Source: Streptomyces echinatus
GTDB taxonomy: Bacteria; Actinomycetota; Actinomycetes; Streptomycetales; Streptomycetaceae
Direction: 5' to 3'
DNA length: 64,000 bases
NCBI RefSeq assembly: GCF_014203595.1
Contig: NZ_JACHJK010000008.1
Span: forward strand, 1-64,000
Part shown: positions 7,837 to 16,324 of the stretch, piece by piece
Layout: every line of letters starts with the position of its first letter
Position numbering within the stretch: position 1 is the stretch's first letter
The notes under the pieces: generated by a model
The model's database searches: none
Told to the model about the DNA's origin: nothing
What the model saw: the letters and a program-made list of their open reading frames with translations, nothing else
Program-made: the position numbers and the translations under genes

Positions 7837-9174
7837 ATGAGCCTGCGGGCACGCATCAGCACTCCGGAGGAGCACGCCGGCCGGGGCGAGGACGGGCATC
7901 TGGTCGCCTCCTACCGGGCCAAACTGCTGGAGGAGATCGACCTCGCGGAGATGAGCTCGCTCGCGGCGGCCGAGCGCCGGGCGCGGCTGGAACGGGTGCT
8001 CGGGCACATCATCAGCCGCGAGGGACCGGTGCTGTCGACCGTCGAGCGGTCCCAGCTGATCCGCCGGGTCGTGGACGAGGCGCTCGGCCTCGGCATCCTC
8101 GAACCCCTCCTGGAGGACGCGTCGATCACCGAGATCATGGTGAACGGCGCCGACGCGATCTTCGTGGAGCGCGGCGGCCGGGTGGAACAGCTGCCGCTCC
8201 GCTTCGCCTCCGCCGACCAGCTGATGCAGACCATCGAGCGCATCGTCTCCACGGTCAACCGCAGGGTCGACGAGTCCAACCCGATGGTGGACGCCCGGCT
8301 CCCCTCCGGCGAGCGCGTCAACGTCATCATCCCGCCGCTGTCCCTGACCGGCCCCATCCTCACCATCCGCCGCTTCCCGCGCTCCTTCACCCTCCAGGAG
8401 CTGGTCGGCTTCGGCTCGCTCGACGAGCACATGGTGTATCTGCTGGCGGGCCTGGTGCAGGCGAAGTTCAACGTCATCGTCTCGGGAGCGACCGGTACCG
8501 GGAAGACGACCCTGCTGAACGCCCTGTCCGGGCTGATCCCGTCGCACGAGCGCATCATCACCATCGAGGACTCCGCCGAACTGCAGCTGCAGCAGACCCA
8601 TGTGGTCCGCCTGGAGTCGCGCCCGCCGAACGTGGAGGGCAAGGGACAGGTCACCATCAGGGACCTGGTCCGCAACTCCCTGCGCATGCGCCCCGACCGG
8701 ATCGTCGTCGGCGAGGTCCGCGGCGGCGAGTCCCTGGACATGCTCCAGGCGATGTCCACGGGTCACGACGGATCGCTGGCGACCGTGCACGCCAACAGTG
8801 CCGAGGACGCCCTCACCCGGCTGCAGACCCTGGCCTCCATGTCCGACGTCGAGGTCCCCTTCGTCGCCCTGCACGACCAGATCAACAGCGCCGTCGACGT
8901 CCTCGTCCAGCTCACCCGGTTCGCCGACGGCGCCCGCAGGATCACCGAGATCGCGCTGCTCGACAGTCACGGCGGGGAGCCGTACCGGCTGGCCACCGTC
9001 GCCCGCTTCGACGCGCAGCCCATGACCCCGGACGGCCGGGTCCACGGCGTCTTCCGGTACTTCCCGCTGCCCCGCCGGGCCGCCGACCGCCTCTACATGG
9101 CGAGCCAGCCCCTCCCACAGGCCTTCGGCGTCGCCCGCACCGCCGACCAGCTCGCCACCCGAGAAGCCAGGTAG
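7837..9174 (+). CDS. tadA: TadA/CpaF secretion ATPase
   Basis: 445 residues. An N-terminal helical domain leads into the conserved CpaF block (ITEIMVNGADAIFVERGG), then the RecA-like core with Walker A GATGTGKTT near 218-226, an Asp box (IITIEDSAELQL), Walker B and neighbour (DRIVVGEVRGGES, about 290) and the His box (GHDGSLATVHANS). The hexameric ATPase powers pilin assembly, and in some systems retraction. Length and motifs are complete, so the pilus motor appears functional. The ATG follows GAGGAG. It is followed within 6 bp by tadB. Confidence 0.96.
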   Translation: MSLRARISTPEEHAGRGEDGHLVASYRAKLLEEIDLAEMSSLAAAERRARLERVLGHIISREGPVLSTVERSQLIRRVVDEALGLGILEPLLEDASITEIMVNGADAIFVERGGRVEQLPLRFASADQLMQTIERIVSTVNRRVDESNPMVDARLPSGERVNVIIPPLSLTGPILTIRRFPRSFTLQELVGFGSLDEHMVYLLAGLVQAKFNVIVSGATGTGKTTLLNALSGLIPSHERIITIEDSAELQLQQTHVVRLESRPPNVEGKGQVTIRDLVRNSLRMRPDRIVVGEVRGGESLDMLQAMSTGHDGSLATVHANSAEDALTRLQTLASMSDVEVPFVALHDQINSAVDVLVQLTRFADGARRITEIALLDSHGGEPYRLATVARFDAQPMTPDGRVHGVFRYFPLPRRAADRLYMASQPLPQAFGVARTADQLATREAR

Positions 9175-9180
9175 CCCCCC

Positions 9181-10125
9181 ATGGAACTCCACACCCTCGT
9201 CCAGCTGACCACCGGCGTGGCGCTGCTGGCCTGCGTCCTGGCGGTGGCCGGCGTGCACGCCTACGCCTCCGGCCGGGCCCGGCGCGCCGCCCTCGTGGAC
9301 CGCCTCGCGCACACCGGAGCACCGCCGGCGGCCGGACGCAGACGCCGCTTCCGCAACCTGGACCGGCGACTGCGCCGTACCCGCCTCGGCCGCCGGCTGG
9401 AGCTGCGCCTGGCGGCGACCGGCCTGGACGTCACACCGGGCGAGTTCTTCGCCTGCATGATCGCCGCCGTCGCCGCGCTCTGGCTGATCGGCCAGGCCGC
9501 CCTGGCCCCCTTCTTCGGCCCGATCGCCGGGCTGCTCGGAGTCGGGGCGGCGGTGCAGTTCCTCAACTGGCAGCGGCACAAACGCATCGAACGCTTCATC
9601 AACCAACTCCCCGAACTGGCCCGCATCCTGGCCAACGCCACCCAGGCCGGGCTCGCCCTGCGCACCGCGATCGGCATGGCGGCGGAGGAGCTGGAGGCCC
9701 CGGCCGGTGAGGAACTGGGCAAGGTGGCCGACCAGTTGGCTATCGGTCACTCCCTGGAGGACGCGCTCGGCGAGCTGGCCGACCGCCTCCCCTCCCGGGA
9801 ACTGGTCGTCCTCGTCACCACGCTGGTCCTGTCGAACCGGGCGGGCGGCCAGGTGGTGTCGGCGTTGCGCAACCTGACCGAGACCCTGGAGGAACGCAAG
9901 GAGACCCGGCGCGAGATCCGCACCCAGCTCTCCCAGGTGACCATGACGTCGTACGCCGTCCCCGTCCTCGGCGTCGGCGCGCTGTTCCTGATGAACGGCG
10001 TGAAGGACGGCGCGCTGGACCGGATGACCGGCTCACCGGTCGGCCAGGCCTGCGTGATCATCGCGTTCGGCATGTACGCCGTCGGGTTCGTCCTCATCCG
10101 CCGGCTGAGCCGGATCGACGTGTGA
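9181..10125 (+). CDS. tadB: TadB-like inner-membrane platform protein
   Basis: 314 residues. There is an N-terminal membrane helix, an Arg-rich cytoplasmic loop, two helices near 85-125, a T2SSF/GspF cytoplasmic domain (ELARILANATQAGLALRTAI, ELADRLPSRELVVLVTTLVLSNRAGG) and two C-terminal helices. TadB and TadC together form the platform that couples the ATPase to pilin extraction. The gene lies directly between tadA and tadC. Confidence 0.92.
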   Translation: MELHTLVQLTTGVALLACVLAVAGVHAYASGRARRAALVDRLAHTGAPPAAGRRRRFRNLDRRLRRTRLGRRLELRLAATGLDVTPGEFFACMIAAVAALWLIGQAALAPFFGPIAGLLGVGAAVQFLNWQRHKRIERFINQLPELARILANATQAGLALRTAIGMAAEELEAPAGEELGKVADQLAIGHSLEDALGELADRLPSRELVVLVTTLVLSNRAGGQVVSALRNLTETLEERKETRREIRTQLSQVTMTSYAVPVLGVGALFLMNGVKDGALDRMTGSPVGQACVIIAFGMYAVGFVLIRRLSRIDV

Positions 10126-10138
10126 GGGAGGTGACCCG

Positions 10139-11026
10139 ATGGCATTCCTGCTCGCCCTGCTGATGGGCCTCGGGGTCTGGGGCGTCTTCGCCGGCGTCCG
10201 CATGTACCGCGCGGACGCCAGGCTCCCCGGCGATCTGGCCGTCGCCCTGGAGGTCGGCGCCACCCGCACCGGCGTGGTCGGCTCGGTCGTCGACCGCATG
10301 GGCATGCGCTACGCCCCGGCCGTGCTGCGCCTGATGGGCCCGCGCCTGGTGGCCAAGTACCGCCGGAAGATCGACCTCGCGGGCAACCCCGGTGGCCTGA
10401 CCATCGACCGGTACGCGGCCCGCCGCGCGGTCTACGGCGCCCTCGGCGGCGTCGGCTTCCTGGTCTTCCTGCTGCGCGGACAGTGGTTCGTGGCTCTGCT
10501 CCTGCTCGCCTTCGGGGCGTTCTGGACGGAGGTCGGCATCTGGTCGGCGATCCGGGTCCGCCGGGACGTCATCGAGCGCACGCTGCCGGACTTCCTGGAC
10601 GTGCTGGCGGTGGTGGTCAGCGCGGGGCTCGGTTTCCGGCAGGCCCTGGACCGGGTGGCCTCCCGCTACGAGGGCCCGTGGGCCGACGAACTCCGCATCA
10701 CCCTGCGCCAGATGGACCTCGGCATGAGCCGCCGCGAGGCCTTCGCGGAGCTGAGGCGCAGGAACGACTCGGAACAGGTGGCGATGTTCGTGACGGCACT
10801 GCAGCAGGGGGAGGAACTGGGCGCCCCGATCGTGGACACCCTGGTCTCCCTGGCCAAGGACATGCGCCGCACCGACGCCCAGAACGCCCGCCGGAAGGCC
10901 GCGCGCGCGGTGCCCAAGGCCACGCTGATGATCACCACGTTCATGGTCCCGGCGACGATGCTCCTGCTGGGCGCGGGCCTGCTGCTCGGCTCCGGGGTGG
11001 ACTTCGGCTCGCTCACGGGGAAGTGA
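10139..11026 (+). CDS. tadC: TadC-like inner-membrane platform protein
   Basis: 295 residues, the partner of TadB: N-terminal helix, paired central helices, one T2SSF domain (LPDFLDVLAVVVSAGLGFRQAL, FVTALQQGEELGAPI, DAQNARRKAARAVPKATLM) and a C-terminal hydrophobic helix. The start follows GGGAGGTGA. Its stop overlaps a possible GTG start of the histidine kinase, so the kinase is part of this transcript. Confidence 0.92.
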   Translation: MAFLLALLMGLGVWGVFAGVRMYRADARLPGDLAVALEVGATRTGVVGSVVDRMGMRYAPAVLRLMGPRLVAKYRRKIDLAGNPGGLTIDRYAARRAVYGALGGVGFLVFLLRGQWFVALLLLAFGAFWTEVGIWSAIRVRRDVIERTLPDFLDVLAVVVSAGLGFRQALDRVASRYEGPWADELRITLRQMDLGMSRREAFAELRRRNDSEQVAMFVTALQQGEELGAPIVDTLVSLAKDMRRTDAQNARRKAARAVPKATLMITTFMVPATMLLLGAGLLLGSGVDFGSLTGK

Positions 11027-11034
11027 GGACGGGC

Positions 11035-12753
11035 GTGACGGTGACCGGGCTGACGGGACGCGGGAGGCGCGTCGGCGGAGGGGGCGCCGCCGGGGCGTGG
11101 CGGTGGGCCGTACGGCGGGGGAGGGCGACGAGGGGCGGCGGACCCGGGGCGGGGCCGGCGCCCGGTCCGGGTTCCGGTTCCGCGGAGATCGGCTCGACCG
11201 GGGACGGGGCCCAGCCGGACCGGGCCACCGGGCGGGCGACGCGGGCCTCACGGGATCGTGAGGCGGGGAGCGGGTCGCGGGCCTCGCGGGATCACGTGGC
11301 CGGGACCGAGGCGCGGGCCTCGCAAGATGGCGCGGCGGGGAGCGGGGCGCGGGCCTCGCAAGATGGCGCGGCGGGGAGCGGGGCGCGGGGCTCATGGGAT
11401 CACGTGGCCGGGAGCGGGGCGCGGGCCTCGTTGGGGCAGGCGGCGGTCGGGGCCGGTCCTGAGGGGGTGCCGGCGCAGGCGGTGTCCCCGGCCGAGCCTT
11501 CCGAGAAGCTCCAGATCCGGGCCCTGCAGGCGATGTGCCGCCAGGTCTTCGGCTTCCGGCTGGCGATGATCGTCGTGTCCGCCCCCGCCGCCCTGCTCAA
11601 CGCGGCCCCCGGCCTCGGCGCCCGCCTGGTCGGCGCGGCCGTGGTCGTCACCTTCATGGTGTCCTACGTCCTGTTCCGCGACTGGGAGCGCTTCGGCCCC
11701 CTCCTGCTGCGCCACCCCAGCCTGCTGGCCGCCGACACCCTCTTCGGCTCCTTCCTGCTGATCTCGGCGGGCCCGGACACCACCCTCGCCTACGTCAGCG
11801 TCTGCACCCCGCTCCTGGCCGGTCTGGTCTACAGCTGGCGCGGCGCGGCCTTCTTCGCCTCCCTGCAGTCCCTGATCCTGCTGCTGGTCCACGCCACCCT
11901 GAACGCCGGCCGGCACGCACCCGTCGTCGAGGCCCTGCTCCTGCCCGGCCTGTGCGTCATCGCCGGCGCCATGGGCTCGACCCTGCGCAACCTGATGCTC
12001 CGCTTCGGCGCCGCGACCCAGGCCCTCACGACGGCGCAGGCCCGGCTCGCGGCGGCGGAGGCGGTGAGCGAGGAACGCGCCCGGCTGGCCCGCGAGATGC
12101 ACGACTCCGTGGCCAAGACCCTGTACGGCGTGGCCCTGGCGGCGGACGGCCTGGCGGCGACCGCCTCGGCCGACGCCCCGGATCCCGCCCGCATCAGACA
12201 GCAGGCGGAACTGGTGTCCCGGTCGGCGCGCAGGGCGGCGGCGGAGTCCCGGGAACTGCTGACGGACCTACGACGGGACCAGCCGGCGGCGACGGACCCG
12301 GCCCCGTTCTGGCACGAACTCGCCGACCAGGCACTCGCCTTCACGAGACGTACGGGACTGCCGGTCACCTGCCACTGGCGGCGGACCGGCCCCGCCCCCC
12401 TTCCGCCCCTCCCGCCGCCCGTGGCACGGCACGTCCTGGCCATCGCGGCGGAGGCACTGGAGAACGCCCACCGCCACGCGTCCGCGACCCACGTGGACGT
12501 ACGGGCGGCGGTCGACGGGCGGCTGCTCAGCCTCACCCTTCACGACGACGGCACCGGGCTGCCGCCCGGCACCACCCTCGACAAGCTGCGCACCTCCGGT
12601 CACTTCGGCCTGCTCGGCATGGTCGAACGGGCCGCGCGGGCGGGTGCCCGCCTCCGCGTCGGCCGGGGCGTCCACGAACGCGGCACGGAGGTACGGGTGG
12701 ACGTCCCCCTGCCGGCGCCCACCCCCTCCGCCCCCGAATCCACGAAAGCCTGA
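11035..12753 (+). CDS. Sensor histidine kinase of the pilus cluster, HisKA_3 type
   Basis: About 572 residues. The first about 160 are low-complexity and contain a 12-residue tandem repeat. Six membrane helices follow (about 185-320), then the dimerisation box with phospho-acceptor His356 (REMHDSVAKTLYGVA) and an HATPase domain (N box EALENAHRHA, Asp box HDDGTGLPPG, G2 box GHFGLLGMVERA). This is the NarL-associated kinase class and should phosphorylate the response regulator encoded 11 bp downstream. The signal is unknown; a sensing role for the membrane block is inferred. The start is uncertain: a GTG overlapping the tadC stop (12 bp upstream) and a GTG 6 bp downstream are alternatives. Confidence 0.88.
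   Translation: MTVTGLTGRGRRVGGGGAAGAWRWAVRRGRATRGGGPGAGPAPGPGSGSAEIGSTGDGAQPDRATGRATRASRDREAGSGSRASRDHVAGTEARASQDGAAGSGARASQDGAAGSGARGSWDHVAGSGARASLGQAAVGAGPEGVPAQAVSPAEPSEKLQIRALQAMCRQVFGFRLAMIVVSAPAALLNAAPGLGARLVGAAVVVTFMVSYVLFRDWERFGPLLLRHPSLLAADTLFGSFLLISAGPDTTLAYVSVCTPLLAGLVYSWRGAAFFASLQSLILLLVHATLNAGRHAPVVEALLLPGLCVIAGAMGSTLRNLMLRFGAATQALTTAQARLAAAEAVSEERARLAREMHDSVAKTLYGVALAADGLAATASADAPDPARIRQQAELVSRSARRAAAESRELLTDLRRDQPAATDPAPFWHELADQALAFTRRTGLPVTCHWRRTGPAPLPPLPPPVARHVLAIAAEALENAHRHASATHVDVRAAVDGRLLSLTLHDDGTGLPPGTTLDKLRTSGHFGLLGMVERAARAGARLRVGRGVHERGTEVRVDVPLPAPTPSAPESTKA
11241..11456 (+). repeat. 36-bp tandem repeat inside the kinase gene
   Basis: Five to six head-to-tail copies of a 36-bp unit (starts at 11241, 11277, 11313, 11349, 11385, and a diverged copy at 11421) encode a 12-residue repeat with consensus ASxDxxAGSGAR. 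The copies at 11313 and 11349 are identical. The array keeps the frame open and sits before the first membrane helix. Identical neighbouring copies suggest recent expansion by slippage or unequal exchange. Confidence 0.9.
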
Positions 12754-12764
12754 GAGGAGGCACC

Positions 12765-13529
12765 ATGCGGCCATCGCACGGCGACCCCCGGCCGGACTTC
12801 CCGGCACCGGCACCGGCTCCGCCGCCCCTGCGGCTGCTGGTCGCCGACGACAATCCCGTGGTCCGCGCGGGTCTTTCGGCCCTGCTCTCGGGCCGCTGCG
12901 ACACCACGGTGGTGGCGGAGGCGAGTGACGGCCGCGAGGCGTACGAGGCGGCGCTCCGGCACCGGCCCGATGTCATCCTCCTCGACGTCCGCATGCCCGG
13001 GGTCGACGGAATCTCGGCGTTGCCCCACCTGGTGCGGCTGGCTCCCGTCATGATGCTCACCTACAGCCATGAGACGGAGACGGTGCGGGAGGCGCTGCGG
13101 CTGGGGGCGGGGGGATATCTGGTGCACGGCGAGTTCACGACGGAGCAGTTGGTGCGGGCGGTGCGGGATGTCCGGGAGGGGCGTCCGCATGTGACGCCTG
13201 GGGCGGCGCGGGCGCTGCTGACGACGTTGCGAGAAGATGCAGCTGCACACTCATCCCCCCAACTCCCCCCTATTTCCGGCGATCCATCCCCTAAAAGCCT
13301 TTCGCAACTGCAACCATCTATGGGACAGTCGTTCCGCTCACGGTTCCAGCTGAGTACGAGGGAGGCGGAGATCATGGACCTCATCGCGTCCGGCATGACC
13401 AACCAGCAGATCGCCGCCGCCTGCTTCATCAGCGAGAAGACGGTCAAGAACCACATCAACCGCATCTTCGCCAAACTCCACACCACGACGAGGTCCCAGG
13501 CGACGGCGAAGTGGCTGGGGGTGGCGTGA
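12765..13529 (+). CDS. NarL/LuxR-family response regulator of the pilus cluster
   Basis: 254 residues. The receiver domain (about 23-140) has the acidic pair VADDN, the phosphorylation site Asp74 (ILLDVRMPG) and the Thr position (LTYSHE), but the usual Lys of YLxKD is replaced by His (GGYLVHG). A long linker (about 150-190) leads to a LuxR-type HTH (LSTREAEIMDLIASGMTNQQIAAACFISEKTVKNHINRIFAKL). ATG follows GAGAGGAGG. It is the cognate partner of the kinase upstream and probably controls pilus genes; the position just before the pilin gene supports this. The linker uses many codons rare in the neighbouring genes. Confidence 0.92.
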   Translation: MRPSHGDPRPDFPAPAPAPPPLRLLVADDNPVVRAGLSALLSGRCDTTVVAEASDGREAYEAALRHRPDVILLDVRMPGVDGISALPHLVRLAPVMMLTYSHETETVREALRLGAGGYLVHGEFTTEQLVRAVRDVREGRPHVTPGAARALLTTLREDAAAHSSPQLPPISGDPSPKSLSQLQPSMGQSFRSRFQLSTREAEIMDLIASGMTNQQIAAACFISEKTVKNHINRIFAKLHTTTRSQATAKWLGVA

Positions 13530-13654
13530 CATGCCACGTCGACCGAACTACGCCACTTGGGAATGGGCCTGGAGTTGGGTCCTTGGGCCCTCTGTTCGAC
13601 CTGGCGGAGCGCTCTACGGTTCGTCGGTCGAAAGCAAGCCCGGAGGGGAGCACC

Positions 13655-13885
13655 GTGAGCGATCTGTGGCTGAAGGCGACTGTGGCGACGAAGGTTCGCG
13701 TGAACGGCTGGAGGAGCACGACGGTCGAGTCAATCCGCCGCCGTGGTGGCGACCGGGGACAGACCGCGGTCGAGTATCTGGGCATCATCGCGGTAGTGGT
13801 CGCGATCGTTCTCGCGATCACGGGCACGGACATCGGCAAGACGATTCTCGACAAGATCAAGGCGAAGATCACGGAGATCACCTGA
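13655..13885 (+). CDS. flp: Flp-family major pilin
   Basis: 76 residues, the size of a Flp pilin precursor. A basic leader of about 34 residues ends in GDRG, followed by QTAVEYLGIIAVVVAIVLAI: cleavage after Gly places Glu at +5 and Tyr at +6, the type IVb pilin signature. After the hydrophobic helix only a short charged tail remains (DKIKAKITEIT). GTG was chosen because GGAGGGGAG lies 5 nt upstream. It is expected to be processed by a TadV/CpaA prepilin peptidase, which is not in this window, and polymerised by the TadABC machine. Confidence 0.9.
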   Translation: MSDLWLKATVATKVRVNGWRSTTVESIRRRGGDRGQTAVEYLGIIAVVVAIVLAITGTDIGKTILDKIKAKITEIT

Positions 13886-14481
13886 CCGTCCTGCGCGCAG
13901 GCGGCGACTCCGGGCAGGCCTTCCCCATCTACATCACGGTGGTGGCGGGCCTGCTCTTTCTTGCGTTCGCCTACCTCGCAGTCGGCCAAGCGGCAGTGAA
14001 CAGGAGCGGCGCGCAGACGGCGGCGGATGCGGCGGCCCTGGCAGCGGCACAGAGCCGTCGGGACGAACTGACAGGAAAGTGGCTGGAGATACTCAAGGAC
14101 CCAGCCAAGTGGCAGGACGTCTTCCACGGCAACGTAGAGGTCGGTCCGGCCTGTTACCGGGCTTACCCGCTCGCCAAAGAGAACGACGCCGTCGTCGAAG
14201 ACTGCGACGACACTCAGCCGATGAAGGTCACGGTCGAGGTCAGGACGAACAAGCGGGTGGGGAAGTCTGTCGTCCCGGGGGTGGAGGACATCCAGTCGAC
14301 CAGCTCCGCCATCGCCGTTGTCGAACCGATCTGCAGTTCTGATGACTCCGGTGAGGGCGGCGAGGACAGCCCACTGCCGGCACTCCGCTGCAATGGCACG
14401 GTCTGGGAGCCGAATCCGGACGACCCGGAGGACCTGCCAGGCCCCGAGGATCTCTTCGATGTCCACCTGGCCGCCGACTGA
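13882..14481 (+). CDS. TadG-like secreted/membrane protein, probable CTG start
   Basis: About 199 residues. It starts TVLRAGGDSGQAFPIYI, then a hydrophobic helix (VVAGLLFLAFAYLAVGQAAV) and a typical TadE/TadG-like Ala-rich block (GAQTAADAAALAAAQ), then a soluble domain with several Cys and an acidic C-terminus. No ATG, GTG or TTG occurs in frame between a distant GTG at 13666, inside the pilin gene, and the GTG codons at the helix. A CTG overlapping the pilin TGA by 4 nt is the best start and would couple translation to the pilin. Function is inferred to be a pilus-associated envelope protein. Confidence 0.72.
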   Translation: MTVLRAGGDSGQAFPIYITVVAGLLFLAFAYLAVGQAAVNRSGAQTAADAAALAAAQSRRDELTGKWLEILKDPAKWQDVFHGNVEVGPACYRAYPLAKENDAVVEDCDDTQPMKVTVEVRTNKRVGKSVVPGVEDIQSTSSAIAVVEPICSSDDSGEGGEDSPLPALRCNGTVWEPNPDDPEDLPGPEDLFDVHLAAD

Positions 14482-14515
14482 CAAGCGGACGACGAGCGAA
14501 AAGGGAAGCAACGCG

Positions 14516-15100
14516 ATGAGCATGCGGTTCGCTGCGAAGGCTCGCAGGGGAATGGTCGCCGTGACCATTGCTGCCGGCTTGGCGGTCGGTGTGGCCGGTT
14601 GCGGTGGTGGGGACACCGGTGACAAGAAGAAGCCGGACACCTCCACGGCTCCTTCCGAGCGGGGTGGTTCTCAGGCAAGCCCGCAGGAAGGCCAGTCCGC
14701 ACAGCCGCTGGCCGAACTGCGCGGCCCTGATGGTCTGACGCTGGCGGTCATGTCGGCCCAACGCGATTCCGGTGGGTTCGTCACCATCAACGCGCAGCTC
14801 AAGAATGACGGCAGCAAGGATGCCGTTCTCTCGTCACAGCTGACCGGCAACGAGACTGAGATCATGAAGAACGGGCAGTCCTTCGGCGGAGCCACGCTTG
14901 TGGACTCGAAGGCGCGTAAGCGCTACTACGTACTGCGGGACACCGACGGCCGCCCTTTGACCACAATCGGCGTTCAATCCGTCAGGGCGGGGGACACTGT
15001 TCCCGTCTTCATGCAGTTCCCGGCACCGCCGGCCGACACGACGGAAGTCAGCTTCCAGCTGCCCACCTTCGCCTCCGCCAGCATCAAGATCTCCGGGTGA
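14516..15100 (+). CDS. Lipoprotein of the pilus cluster
   Basis: 194 residues with a lipoprotein signal peptide (KARRGMVAVTIAAGLAVGVAGC; lipobox VAGC, lipidated Cys near 29), a Gly/Ser/Pro linker and a beta-rich domain (about 70-190) of the kind seen in DUF4352-like or TadD-independent envelope lipoproteins: TLAVMSAQRDSGGFVTINAQ, VFMQFPAPPADTTEVSFQL. ATG has AAGGGAAG upstream; a second ATG two codons later is possible. It sits between the TadG-like and OmpA-like genes, so it probably anchors or modulates the pilus on the outer face of the membrane. Confidence 0.8.
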   Translation: MSMRFAAKARRGMVAVTIAAGLAVGVAGCGGGDTGDKKKPDTSTAPSERGGSQASPQEGQSAQPLAELRGPDGLTLAVMSAQRDSGGFVTINAQLKNDGSKDAVLSSQLTGNETEIMKNGQSFGGATLVDSKARKRYYVLRDTDGRPLTTIGVQSVRAGDTVPVFMQFPAPPADTTEVSFQLPTFASASIKISG

Positions 15101-15107
15101 GGCTCCA

Positions 15108-15731
15108 GTGACCACCACCCCCCGGCGTGCCCTCGTCGTCGCTGTTCTTCTGGTCGGTGTGAATCTGGCCGCCGGTACCGCGGTCGCCGACGACACCGGG
15201 CCCAGCGAACCCCCCGGTACCGAACCCACCGCCACCGCCCCCGTCAAGGTCGACCCCACCGACCCCGATCTCAAGCTGCCCGAAGGTGCCACGCTCGCCG
15301 AGGCCAAGGTGCTGGACATCAAGTCGGTCGTCGAGGACCAGAGCGGGGACGAGCGCCGCGAGGACACCAACGCCGACGTGACCTTCGCCCTCCAGGCCGA
15401 GGTGCTGTTCGGCAAGGACAACGCCAAGATCGGCGGAGAGGCGAAGGCCCGCATCGCCGCCATCGCCCAGGAGATCAGCAAGCAGAACCCGACCCGGGTC
15501 CGCGTCTTCGGCTTCACCGACGACCTCGGCTCCTCCGCCCACGGCGACACCCTCTCCAAGCAGCGCGCCAACGCCGTACAGGCCGTACTCGACCAGGACC
15601 TGAACTCCCCGGCCCTCACCTTCGACGTCCGCGGCTACGGCGAGCAGTACCCGATCGCCGACAACTCCACCGAGGAGGGCCGGAGGAAGAACCGGCGCGT
15701 CGAGGTGTCCTTCCCCCGTACCCGGGACTGA
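15108..15731 (+). CDS. Secreted OmpA-like peptidoglycan-binding protein
   Basis: 207 residues. Signal peptide (about 1-27, cleavage near TAVA-DD), Pro/Thr-rich linker, then an OmpA C-terminal-like domain (about 95-205): VLFGKDNAKIGGEAKARI, FGFTDDLGSSAHGDTLSKQRANAV, GYGEQYPIADNSTEEGRRKNRRVEV. The conserved Asp and the NRRVE motif bind diaminopimelate in peptidoglycan. In a bacterium without an outer membrane it most likely tethers the pilus machine to the cell wall. It ends the cluster and starts 7 bp after the lipoprotein stop. Confidence 0.88.
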   Translation: MTTTPRRALVVAVLLVGVNLAAGTAVADDTGPSEPPGTEPTATAPVKVDPTDPDLKLPEGATLAEAKVLDIKSVVEDQSGDERREDTNADVTFALQAEVLFGKDNAKIGGEAKARIAAIAQEISKQNPTRVRVFGFTDDLGSSAHGDTLSKQRANAVQAVLDQDLNSPALTFDVRGYGEQYPIADNSTEEGRRKNRRVEVSFPRTRD

Positions 15732-15746
15732 CCCGGAACGGCCCCT

Positions 15747-16160
15747 CTACTCGTCCACCTCGTACTCGAACCAGATCCGATGGGTGCCGTCCGGGTCGAT
15801 GGCCAGACCGCCGGCCCCTCGGATCCCGGCCAGCGCCCCCGTCCCGCTGCCCGGCACGATCACGAAGAAGTCGGCCTCCCTGCCGTCCCCGCGCGTGGTG
15901 CCCGAATGGGCGAAGTTGAAGGTGCCGGTCCGGTCGCGCAGGGTGCCCTCGAAGGACTCCATGGCCACATAGGTGCCGGTCGCGCTCACCTGGTCGTACG
16001 CCGCGGTGAACAGGGTCACCGACACCCCGGCGGCCTCACCCTCGTACCGCTTCCGCATGGTGGCCACGCCGACGGGCACCGCCGTCTCGATCCCCGGCTC
16101 CGGCACCCGCACCTCGGCCGGAGTGAACTCTTCCACCTTGAACGTTCCCGTAGCACGCAT
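15747..16160 (-). CDS. DUF3224 family protein
   Basis: 137 residues: MRATGTFKVEEFTPAEV, TAVPVGVATMRKRYEGE, TGTYVAMESFEGTLRDRTG, FVIVPGSGTGALAGIRGAGGL. These are the family blocks of DUF3224, a small beta-barrel protein of unknown function common in actinobacteria. No signal peptide or membrane helix. The frame extends further upstream, but the ATG chosen starts at the family N-terminus. It converges with the pilus cluster, 15 bp apart. Confidence 0.85.
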   Translation of the reverse strand: MRATGTFKVEEFTPAEVRVPEPGIETAVPVGVATMRKRYEGEAAGVSVTLFTAAYDQVSATGTYVAMESFEGTLRDRTGTFNFAHSGTTRGDGREADFFVIVPGSGTGALAGIRGAGGLAIDPDGTHRIWFEYEVDE

Positions 16161-16324
16161 GCCCGGATGCCAGTGCCGCCCCACCGCCATCACGCCACGG
16201 TCCGGCAGATCGCCTCGGCCACCCGGCCGCACCGCACCGGCGTCGGCCCCGCACCGGCACCGACTCCGCATCCCGACTCCGCACCCCGACTCCGCACCGG
16301 CCCCGCCCCGCGGCCCCGCGGCCC

